A DNA stretch of 64,000 nt, from positions 1 to 64,000 of the forward strand of contig CAZLRZ010000001.1 in assembly GCA_964562165.1 (NCBI GenBank), written 5' to 3'. Positions 57,569 to 64,000 of this stretch are shown here, piece by piece (position 1 is the stretch's first letter; each line of letters opens with the position of its first letter). Origin of the DNA: JAKQLP01 sp964562165. Its GTDB lineage: Bacteria; Patescibacteriota; Dojkabacteria; B142; OLB20. Position numbers and translations under genes: made by a program. The notes under the pieces are model-generated. The model was not told where the DNA came from. It made no database searches and was given only the letters and a program-made list of their open reading frames with translations.

Positions 57569-59680
57569 TTATATCCCTAAAAAACTTTTAATGCCTATAC
57601 CATTTTTTTCTTTGAATGCCCCATCAACCTTTTGAATGGCGTCCGTCCCTAAAAATGCTAATAATTCATTCAGTTTTTTATTTTTCACAACAGGATCTTC
57701 AATTGATTTTAAGGCTTCAATTTCAGGCTCTATTTGGAAATACTTAATTTTACTAAGGGCATCTAATTGCCAGAAAAGTAAAAAGCCTCTATCTGGAAAA
57801 TCGATATTGATAATTTTATAACAGTATTTAATTACTGCCTTTTCAAGTTCTTTCATCACGCTCATTACATAAGCCTTTTCTTCTTCAAGTTTTGTATTTT
57901 CGTTAGCCGATAAGCCAATTTCAAAATAGAATTTGGTCTTTGGTTCTGTTCCTGATGGCCTTACAACAACATGCATGTATTTGATTTGCTCCGTTGTTTT
58001 GAATTTTATCTTTAAGACATTTCTAGAGACTTTGTCCGTCTCGGATTTAAAAGGCTCACCTTGCCAATAATCTTTAATCTTTTCGATTTCAAAATCTCCA
58101 AAGGCTGTTGGAGGATTAGTCCTCAACCCTTGTTGAATCTGATTCATTTTATTCATTCCTTCAGCTCCCGGTAAACGAATTTCAGTTAAATAGTTTTGGT
58201 AATATCCATATTCTTCATATAAAGAATCTAAGTATTGACCTAATGTTTTACCTTGTCGTTTTAATAATGAGGCAAGTTCCGAAACTAAGATGGCAGGAAC
58301 GCAAGTATCTTTATCGCGGATGTATCCTCCAATAACACTACCATGACTTTCTTCTCCGGCAATTAATAGATTCTCCAGTTCTCCTTTCTTTTCCATCTCA
58401 TTCATTATTTGGCCAATATATTTAAAACCAACAAATAAATCACTTTCGATTTTGACTCCAAATTTTTCGGCTAAAACCTCAAGGAGATTAGTAGTGACTA
58501 AAGTTTTTAAAATAAGTTTCTCGCTATTTAATTTATTCTGTCTTTTTAATTCTTCAAGTAAATAAATTGTTTCGAAAATCATAATTTCGTTACCGGTAAA
58601 GAATCGCCAAGAGTCGTTTTCTTTGGACATTAAGCCAATTCTATCCGCGTCCGGGTCTGCTACTATTATTATGTCTGAATTAATTGCACTTGCTTCAGGC
58701 AATAAATTTGTATATGCTTCGGTAACTTCGGGATTAGGAATGTTAAATATGATGCCCGGGAAACTCGGATCAGGCTCCGAGGTCTTTTTATCCATTGTTA
58801 TATCAAAGTTTAATGACTTTAAAACAGGATAAACGGATGTTGATGCCGTTCCATGAAATGGAGAGAAAAATATTTTAATATCTCTATAATCTGCAAGTGA
58901 ACTTTTAGCTGCTGATTCGATATATGCATTATGGTCTTGCTCTGTCAAAAATTCAAAAAGACCTTGATTTTTTGCTTGATCTAAATCAATAGTATTAATT
59001 ATTTCAACTTCTTTGGTAACAATATCCACTAATTCCTCATCAAATGGAGGGATAAGCTGACCGCCATTTTCATCGACTACCTTCTTGCCATTATACTCGG
59101 GGGGATTGTGCGAAGCACTTATCATATCTCCACCCACGCAATGTTTTCTTCGCACTTGGAAAGAAAGCTCAGGTGTTGAAGAAAAGCTGTTAAACATAAA
59201 GACTTTAATCCCGTTACCTGCATAAACCATTGCGGCTTTTTCGGCTAAATCTCTGCAACTTAAATCTTTTAATGGATTAAGCCTTGAGTCATCAAAAACA
59301 CCTTTTTTCACATACTGTCTAACATCATACGAAATAACTATTCCCCTAGTTTTAGCTTCGTCTCCGAATTTTGTTAATAAATATTGCGAATGACCCTGAG
59401 CAGAAAGTTGAATTGTAATTGTATTGATTCTGTTTGGGCCAATTCCAACCAATCCTCTACGTCCACCTGTTCCAAATGGAATGACTTGATAAAACGAATC
59501 TAGTAAAAGATCCCATTTTTTTGATTCTACTAAGTATTCAATTTGAGGGATATATTCTTTGTACATCGGGTCATTAAGCCAGATTTCGATGTTTTTAATT
59601 GCTTCTTCTTTGTATTTTTCGTCAATGGATATTTCGCTAAAGCCCTTTTGAATCTGTATTAGTAAATCAGAATTTCCCAT
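57569..59680 (-). CDS. Phosphohexomutase (phosphoglucomutase/phosphomannomutase, PgcA/PGM2-like)
   Basis: 703 aa from ATG 59680 (M-G-N-S-D-L-L). The frame opens further upstream to 59722 but that part overlaps apbE. Motifs: F-G-T-G-G-R-R-G near 82, active-site S-A-S-H-N-P-P-E-Y-N-G-K-K, metal loop D-P-D-A-D-R-I-G, sugar loop G-E-E-S-H-G-S and phosphate loop R-P-S-G-T-E-P-K-T-K. It moves phosphate between C1 and C6 of hexoses and feeds manC. The C-terminal about 110 residues extend beyond the typical fold. Overlaps the apbE stop by 14 nt. Confidence 0.92.
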   Translation of the reverse strand: MGNSDLLIQIQKGFSEISIDEKYKEEAIKNIEIWLNDPMYKEYIPQIEYLVESKKWDLLLDSFYQVIPFGTGGRRGLVGIGPNRINTITIQLSAQGHSQYLLTKFGDEAKTRGIVISYDVRQYVKKGVFDDSRLNPLKDLSCRDLAEKAAMVYAGNGIKVFMFNSFSSTPELSFQVRRKHCVGGDMISASHNPPEYNGKKVVDENGGQLIPPFDEELVDIVTKEVEIINTIDLDQAKNQGLFEFLTEQDHNAYIESAAKSSLADYRDIKIFFSPFHGTASTSVYPVLKSLNFDITMDKKTSEPDPSFPGIIFNIPNPEVTEAYTNLLPEASAINSDIIIVADPDADRIGLMSKENDSWRFFTGNEIMIFETIYLLEELKRQNKLNSEKLILKTLVTTNLLEVLAEKFGVKIESDLFVGFKYIGQIMNEMEKKGELENLLIAGEESHGSVIGGYIRDKDTCVPAILVSELASLLKRQGKTLGQYLDSLYEEYGYYQNYLTEIRLPGAEGMNKMNQIQQGLRTNPPTAFGDFEIEKIKDYWQGEPFKSETDKVSRNVLKIKFKTTEQIKYMHVVVRPSGTEPKTKFYFEIGLSANENTKLEEEKAYVMSVMKELEKAVIKYCYKIINIDFPDRGFLLFWQLDALSKIKYFQIEPEIEALKSIEDPVVKNKKLNELLAFLGTDAIQKVDGAFKEKNGIGIKSFLGI

Positions 59681-60620
59681 AGTTAAAATTATTAGATTTA
59701 AAAATATTACCTTGAAAATCAACTAAAAAGCCTTTATAGCCTTTTCTATTAATTATTGATAAGCCGTTTTTACCCAACAGAAACAAAACAGTTGCCCACA
59801 GGTCGCTTTCAGTTGCGGTTGGGGCAATTACGAACGATTGTGATGTTTCATTTACCGGGAATCCTGTTTTTGGACTCAGTAAATGATGAAATATTCCGAC
59901 CTTTCTTGCCCAACCCCCAGACCCTGATATGCTTTCATTTTCAAGAACGACTTTCCCCCATGAATCAACTTTATCTTCTAAGTTTAAACCGGAATTTGGC
60001 AAATCCGCTTTATATAGACCAATAGTCCAAGGCAGGCCTTCTGAATTCACTCCGTATGACCTTATATCTCCCCCTGCATTTATTAATATACCATCAAATT
60101 TAAATTTTCGCAGAAAATTAAAAGCGAGATCAACAGCATATCCTTTACCAATACTACCTAAATCGATTTTCTGATTCTTCTTTAATAATATTTGATTTGT
60201 ATCAGGATTGATGACTATTTCATTTGGAGAAGGCCTGCCTTTGCACATCTTAATAACCTCCTCCGAAAGCTTATTATTTGATAATCCTTTAAACGAACCC
60301 TCCGAATCATATCCGTACAATTCAAGTAAATCGATAATTGTTGGATCGTAAATCCCATCGGTTTCTTTGGATACCTTTAATACTTTGGAAATCAAATCGA
60401 ACAATTCTTTAGAAACAACTCCGTCTTTTAACTTCCCGTTATTTAACAGTGAAAGCTCGCTATCTTTTTTGAATCTGGAGAATTTATTAACAACGTCCTT
60501 AAAGAAATCATAAGATTTGTAGAGTTTTTCTTTCGTGAAAATAGTGCCTCGAGTTGAAACTATTTGAATACGGATAATTGTATTCATAAAGACTTCCTCA
60601 GCGCTGTAAATCATGGCCAT
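59667..60620 (-). CDS. apbE: FAD:protein FMN transferase (ApbE)
   Basis: 317 aa. Motifs: F-M-N-T-I-I-R-I near the N-terminus, S-R-F-K-K-D-S-E-L-S-L-L-N, D-L-G-S-I-G-K-G-Y-A-V-D (FAD site, about 154-165), L-I-N-A-G-G-D-I-R-S-Y-G, and H-H-L-L-S-P-K-T-G-F-P-V. ApbE covalently attaches FMN to exported flavoproteins; no signal peptide is obvious, so it may act in the cytoplasm. No target with the flavinylation motif was recognised in the window. It overlaps the cohesin-like gene by 23 nt. Confidence 0.9.
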   Translation of the reverse strand: MAMIYSAEEVFMNTIIRIQIVSTRGTIFTKEKLYKSYDFFKDVVNKFSRFKKDSELSLLNNGKLKDGVVSKELFDLISKVLKVSKETDGIYDPTIIDLLELYGYDSEGSFKGLSNNKLSEEVIKMCKGRPSPNEIVINPDTNQILLKKNQKIDLGSIGKGYAVDLAFNFLRKFKFDGILINAGGDIRSYGVNSEGLPWTIGLYKADLPNSGLNLEDKVDSWGKVVLENESISGSGGWARKVGIFHHLLSPKTGFPVNETSQSFVIAPTATESDLWATVLFLLGKNGLSIINRKGYKGFLVDFQGNIFKSNNFNYGKF

Positions 60621-61338
60621 CCTTTTTCTTGTACAAATAGAATCCGGTTATTATCAAAAATAGGCCGCCTACTACAGCGGAAATACTTCCTGGAGTGTCA
60701 AATAGTGCTGTATCCGGAGTTCTGCCAAAAGTTGGTTTAACCATGTCGGTATAATTTACAGTTGTTGGACTTGCCGTAATGGTTCCCTCTCCAACAATCA
60801 AATTCACTCCTTGAGTTGCCACAAGCACATTGGTTTGATCGGCTTTCTTTAGACTTGATTCTTGTTTAACTATCGAAAATTCCCCAATACCATCTTTTAT
60901 AGCCCTGACTTTGATTTTTGCAACAACCATATTGGTCAGGGTAGCCGCTCCAGTTTGAGAACTTGCCTCAACCCTGATCAGCCCATTTGCCTTATCAACA
61001 CTATTAACCGAACTAACAAAAAATGTATTCAAATAGTTTATTTGGATATTTTGCACAGTTGTATTAGAATCAACAACTTCAAAAACATTGGTGTCATACG
61101 CAATAGTAAATTTTAAGGATTTTATTTCTTCACTATTACTAAAAACACTAACACTAACATCGGTTTCACTGCCTTTATCCAAACTCACAACATCGGCTTT
61201 TAATGAAATACTCCCCCCTGTAACAGGCGCAGTAATAGTAGGAACCCCGGTAATTGTACCAGCAGGAGGGACAAACGGAATAGTTGGCGATGTAATATCA
61301 TCAACACCCAACGCTTTTGCTATAGCAAATAAATTCAT
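60598..61338 (-). CDS. Cohesin-domain-like surface protein with C-terminal TM anchor
   Basis: 246 aa. Residues about 45-185 have the cohesin beta-sandwich pattern (L-K-A-D-V-V-S-L-D-K-G-S-E-T-D-V-S-V-S-V-F; I-A-Y-D-T-N-V-F-E-V-V). A C-terminal TM helix (about 215-236) precedes K-K-K-D-G-H. No clear N-terminal signal is seen from the ATG at 61338; another start is not apparent. It is the first gene of the operon that continues with apbE, pgm and manC. The promoter (61345-61373) implies a leaderless message. Confidence 0.75.
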   Translation of the reverse strand: MNLFAIAKALGVDDITSPTIPFVPPAGTITGVPTITAPVTGGSISLKADVVSLDKGSETDVSVSVFSNSEEIKSLKFTIAYDTNVFEVVDSNTTVQNIQINYLNTFFVSSVNSVDKANGLIRVEASSQTGAATLTNMVVAKIKVRAIKDGIGEFSIVKQESSLKKADQTNVLVATQGVNLIVGEGTITASPTTVNYTDMVKPTFGRTPDTALFDTPGSISAVVGGLFLIITGFYLYKKKDGHDLQR

Positions 61339-61344
61339 AGATAA

Positions 61345-61373
61345 ATTGTGACACGATGGATTTTTTTTGTAAA
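61345..61373 (-). promoter_or_regulatory. Leaderless promoter of the cohesin-apbE-pgm-manC operon
   Basis: Minus strand TTTACA, 17 bp, TGT-CACAAT, TTATCT, ATG at 61338. Both hexamers deviate from consensus by one or two bases, but the extended TGn and the six-base gap to the ATG match the other leaderless cases. Confidence 0.55.
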
Positions 61374-61407
61374 GTATAATTGAGGATTTAGAATCGGTAT
61401 ATAATTA

Positions 61408-61416
61408 TGATATAAT
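61408..61416 (+). promoter_or_regulatory. Extended -10, (nearly) leaderless, for the 174-aa gene
   Basis: TGATATAAT ends at 61416, and ATG begins at 61422, leaving five bases. It is divergent from the cohesin gene promoter. Confidence 0.65.
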
Positions 61417-61421
61417 TTAGT

Positions 61422-61946
61422 ATGAGATTGTATGCCAACCCAAAAACAGATAAATATCCAACTATTCGACATATAGACATTATGACTGGGGATAAGCTAG
61501 TCGGCACCTTTGATGCAAAAACATCAAACGACGGCGCACGGCTTTTTTATCCACCTGAAATTTTAAGTCTTTTTCAGAATGAGTTTGCTTGGTGTTCAGA
61601 TCTTAAAGTCACGGAACCTTTCTTAAGACAGGGATATGGCACACCAACATGGGCGCTAGGAGTTGTTGGAGTTTTAATGTCTAACCCCAGAACATACAAT
61701 TTCTATACGGTTGATAAAGCCCGAAATCCAAAGGAGCCTGAAGGAAATTATACAAATTGGACAACAAATCATATTGAACCTATGTTTGAACTGCTTAGAA
61801 AGAAGTTTGGAGTAGAGGCTAACATATTATGGGCCACTACATACGCTCATAGGAATCATTTTTTTTGGCAAGCTTTGGGGGATCCTCAAGAAAGGACTTT
61901 TTTAAGAAAAAATTTTGAGAATGGCCATTTTTATTTAGATATTTAG
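61422..61946 (+). CDS. Uncharacterised protein, weakly GNAT-like
   Basis: 174 aa with no TM or signal. The stretch L-K-V-T-E-P-F-L-R-Q-G-Y-G-T-P-T-W (about 67-83) recalls the acetyl-CoA loop of GNAT enzymes (V-x-P-x-x-R-x-x-G-x-G), but the rest is not recognisable. Aromatic residues (Trp, Tyr, Phe) are frequent. The ATG follows a TGATATAAT box by five bases. It stands alone; no neighbour hints at its role. Confidence 0.6.
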   Translation: MRLYANPKTDKYPTIRHIDIMTGDKLVGTFDAKTSNDGARLFYPPEILSLFQNEFAWCSDLKVTEPFLRQGYGTPTWALGVVGVLMSNPRTYNFYTVDKARNPKEPEGNYTNWTTNHIEPMFELLRKKFGVEANILWATTYAHRNHFFWQALGDPQERTFLRKNFENGHFYLDI

Positions 61947-61976
61947 TAATAATTTATACATTGATGTTTAATGTTG

Positions 61977-61982
61977 TATAAT
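61977..61982 (+). promoter_or_regulatory. -10 box of the 177-aa gene
   Basis: TATAAT after a TTG, with the ATG at 62006; the leader would be about 17 nt and has no Shine-Dalgarno motif. Shown as a contrast to the leaderless genes. Confidence 0.5.
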
Positions 61983-62005
61983 CAGCTATATCAATTCAGC
62001 AAATC

Positions 62006-62539
62006 ATGAATAAAAACACATTGATTTTTGCTATTGGACTTATCCCCCTAATTCTCTTAATAGCTCTTGTGGTAATTGTTCTTAATAGGAACAACTTAAA
62101 TAATAGTGATGTTGAACAAATATTAATTTCTCCATCGGCTACTATTCAAAATACTCAAACTGCTATTATCGAAGAAACTCCACAAGAGGTGCTTGAAAAG
62201 TTTTTCCGATACATTAACGAAGACAAAATAAATTTAGCTCTTGATATTCTTAGTGAAAAACTAGTCGGGAACGATCCTCCACAGCTGAATTCGACTTTAC
62301 AAGCTTATGGCGTCACTTTTAACCACTGGGAAAGTGTTGAATTGACTAAAGTTGATCTTATCGAAGACCTTTCAAATTCTAATACCGCTATTTTTTTAGT
62401 TGATTTTGATTTGAAGTTTAAGCCCAATGTTAGCGAACCTGTATATAATGAAGGTCAAAACACTAGATTTATCACTCTTGAAAAAACAGAAGAATTGAAT
62501 AGTATTTGGGAAATCACTTCAATTGCGACTTCTTTTTAG
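62006..62539 (+). CDS. Membrane-anchored protein with NTF2-like ectodomain (tentative)
   Basis: 177 aa. An N-terminal TM (about 6-28, I-G-L-I-P-L-I-L-L-I-A-L-V-V-I-V), a Ser/Thr linker, then a domain starting E-T-P-Q-E-V-L-E-K-F-F-R-Y-I-N-E-D-K-I-N-L-A-L-D, which suggests an NTF2/SnoaL-like fold (helix followed by beta strands). No catalytic motif is visible. The stop overlaps the convergent glyA end by 4 nt. Confidence 0.6.
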   Translation: MNKNTLIFAIGLIPLILLIALVVIVLNRNNLNNSDVEQILISPSATIQNTQTAIIEETPQEVLEKFFRYINEDKINLALDILSEKLVGNDPPQLNSTLQAYGVTFNHWESVELTKVDLIEDLSNSNTAIFLVDFDLKFKPNVSEPVYNEGQNTRFITLEKTEELNSIWEITSIATSF

Positions 62540-63894
62540 AATCCGACCGGGAACTTTAAGCATAATTCCTCAACTTCTTTTTTGGTGGAAATTATCACGG
62601 GAGAACTTTTTACTTGTTCCTGAAAAGCCTCAAAATCCATTCCCGCCCATTGTTTAACTTCTTCGACAACATTGTTGATCCATTTTGCAATTAAAAGCAT
62701 CTCAGCCTTTCCTAACCCCCTAGTTGTTATTGATGGAGTACCTAGTCGAATAGCAGATGGATCGGCTGGGGAACGTTTTTCACCCGGCATTGTATTCATA
62801 TTACAAACTAAGCCCGCAAAATTTAAAGCTCTAGCTGTGTATTTGCCAAAAATCCCCTTTTTTGTCATGTCTATTAAGATTAAATGCTTGTCAGTTCCGC
62901 CTGTTAACAAATCAAAGCCATAGCTACTTAAGGCCTCGGCTAATGCTTTTGCATTATCTATTACGGCTTTTGCATAAAGTTTAAAATCATCCTGTAAAGC
63001 TTCACCTAGGCCAACGCAAATTCCGGCGATATTATTGTTGAAGGGGCCACCTTGAAGCCCTGGCAATACTCCTTTGTTAATTTTTTTAATTAAATCGCTT
63101 CGACCTAAGATTATTGCTCCTCGACCTGATCGCAAAGTTTTATGAGTTGTCATAGTGACAATATCAGCAATCCCAACGGGTGAATTCAAAACAGAAGCGG
63201 CAATTAATCCGGCTTCATGGGCAATATCGGCCATATATAGAGCGCCAACAGAATCTGCAATGGCTTTCATTTTTTTATAATCAATATCTCTAGGATATGC
63301 AGTCCCACCGGTAATTATTAAATTAGGCTTGTACTTATTTGCCAATTCCTGAATTTGATCATAATCAAAAAGATGGGTTTTCGGGTCGGTTTTATACTGA
63401 ACAATGTTATACAATCTTGAAGAAATGTTTACTTTTTTTGTACCACCTAGGTAAACTTCGCTTGAAGTTTCACCCTTGTCTTTAGCGGGAGAATATGACC
63501 AGCCATGTGACAAGTGGCCACCATCGGGCAAGTACATCGATAGGATCGTTGATCCAGGAGGCAACACTCCTAAATATACAGCAATATTAGCATTACTTCC
63601 GGCTAATGCCTGAACGTTTACTGACCAATCGGCTGGTAAATTAAAAAGCTTTTTTGCTCTTTCCATAGCTAAGGATTCTAGCGCATCAACATATTCATTA
63701 CCTTCGTAATATCTAGCTCCCACATTGCCTTCTGAATATTTTTGCATAAATATTGACCCAACGGCTTCTCTGACTGCCGGACTAAATATGTTTTCGGATG
63801 GAATTAAAGACAAGTTTGTACGCTGTCTATTGGCTTCTTTGTCAATTAAATCGGCTACTTCATGGTCTTGTTCGGAAAGTTTTTTTGTATTCAT
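62536..63894 (-). CDS. glyA: Serine hydroxymethyltransferase
   Basis: 452 aa, slightly longer than usual. N-L-S-L-I-P-S-E-N at the N-terminus, Y-S-E-G-N-V-G-A-R-Y-Y-E-G-N-E (family G-x-R-Y-Y-x-G), D-I-A-H-E-A-G-L-I-A, and the PLP lysine in V-T-M-T-T-H-K-T-L-R-S-G-R-G. It moves a one-carbon unit from serine to tetrahydrofolate, supplying thymidylate and purine synthesis. The ATG lies 14 nt from a TATAGT box. Convergent overlap of 4 nt with the preceding gene. Confidence 0.97.
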   Translation of the reverse strand: MNTKKLSEQDHEVADLIDKEANRQRTNLSLIPSENIFSPAVREAVGSIFMQKYSEGNVGARYYEGNEYVDALESLAMERAKKLFNLPADWSVNVQALAGSNANIAVYLGVLPPGSTILSMYLPDGGHLSHGWSYSPAKDKGETSSEVYLGGTKKVNISSRLYNIVQYKTDPKTHLFDYDQIQELANKYKPNLIITGGTAYPRDIDYKKMKAIADSVGALYMADIAHEAGLIAASVLNSPVGIADIVTMTTHKTLRSGRGAIILGRSDLIKKINKGVLPGLQGGPFNNNIAGICVGLGEALQDDFKLYAKAVIDNAKALAEALSSYGFDLLTGGTDKHLILIDMTKKGIFGKYTARALNFAGLVCNMNTMPGEKRSPADPSAIRLGTPSITTRGLGKAEMLLIAKWINNVVEEVKQWAGMDFEAFQEQVKSSPVIISTKKEVEELCLKFPVGF

Positions 63895-63963
63895 TGTAAA
63901 TTTTGTAAACTATAGATTATGATATGATATGATTCTTTACGAAGCAAATTTTAATCTTAAATA

Positions 63964-64000
63964 ATGATGCAGAATTCAAAATCTCTATCCATAGGTATAA
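63964..64000 (+). CDS. Possible start of a further gene (cut by window edge)
   Basis: ATG-ATG at 63964 opens a frame (M-M-Q-N-S-K-S-L-S-I-G-I) running off the window. Only 12 codons are visible, so this may be coincidental. The upstream region is a divergent spacer from glyA. Confidence 0.3.
   Translation, partial: MMQNSKSLSIGI

Noticed and set aside
59681..59722. Upstream extension of the phosphohexomutase frame
   Set aside because: It overlaps apbE, encodes a hydrophobic stretch unlike the family N-terminus, and the ATG at 59680 gives a normal start.
1..64000. CRISPR arrays, insertion sequences, prophage or integron features
   Set aside because: No spaced direct repeats, transposase, integrase or phage structural genes were seen.

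Overview
The window reads as a chromosome segment of a Candidate Phyla Radiation (Patescibacteria) bacterium with a small, very compact, AT-rich genome. The evidence is as follows. The S10-spc-alpha ribosomal cluster lacks rpmD (L30), map and adk. A PrgI / VirB4-N / VirB4 gene trio is present, as are DUF4012, PEGA and cohesin-like envelope proteins. Intergenic gaps are tiny, with many ATGA and TAATG overlaps and convergent genes whose 3' ends overlap. The inspected ribosomal-protein genes have no visible Shine-Dalgarno motif. UGA is a normal stop, so this is not a code-25 lineage (Gracilibacteria or Absconditabacteria). The exact CPR class cannot be settled from the sequence alone. No tRNA, rRNA, CRISPR array, insertion sequence or prophage was seen.

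Layout. 1-5519: accessory genes, namely a partial kinase-like gene, a DUF333 protein, a zinc-ribbon protein, an XRE regulator, a SprT-like protein, an Hsp20 with a CIRCE-like operator, a secreted Ser/Thr-rich protein with an apparent 1-nt slip in its signal peptide, and a YugP-type protease. 5518-5835: RNase P RNA on the minus strand. 5848-14459: one tightly coupled minus-strand operon encoding a T4SS-like ATPase apparatus, GreA, a 1054-residue SDR-TM-DUF4012 fusion and a PEGA protein. 14545-20354: a T-box leader controlling an AspRS-YbaK fusion gene that overlaps a reduced SUF iron-sulfur operon (sufC, sufB, a miniature sufD, sufS). 20329-30023: GNAT, divergent SecF and SecD, DUF2207/LemA, a BaiN-like flavoprotein, an MFS transporter and a tandem ThyX-like protein. 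30112-48667: the ribosomal supercluster from fusA and tuf down to rpsI, ending in a strong terminator. 48794-54218: a MacB-type ABC exporter operon ending in a Trm9-like methyltransferase, divergent from elp3. 54282-63894: non-oxidative pentose-phosphate enzymes (RpiB, an Rpe-like protein, transaldolase), a GDP-mannose precursor and phosphohexomutase operon with ApbE and a cohesin-like surface protein, two small unknown genes and glyA.

How the parts may work together. Translation dominates: ribosome, factors, AspRS with an editing-like domain under tRNA sensing, RNase P, and a probable Elp3/Trm9 wobble-uridine pathway. The T-box may also gate Fe-S assembly, because no promoter is visible between aspS and sufC. 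The surface-oriented genes look like export and envelope machinery.

The most striking structural signal is a recurring leaderless promoter: a -10 box, often TGnTATAAT, lies exactly 6 nt (once 5 nt) upstream of the ATG at eight genes, including back-to-back divergent pairs. Other points worth attention are the AspRS-YbaK fusion under a T-box with an unusually short Stem I, the miniature SufD, the split-motif tandem ThyX, the Rpe-like protein with both metal-binding His positions replaced by Asp, and the degenerate SDR fused to DUF4012.
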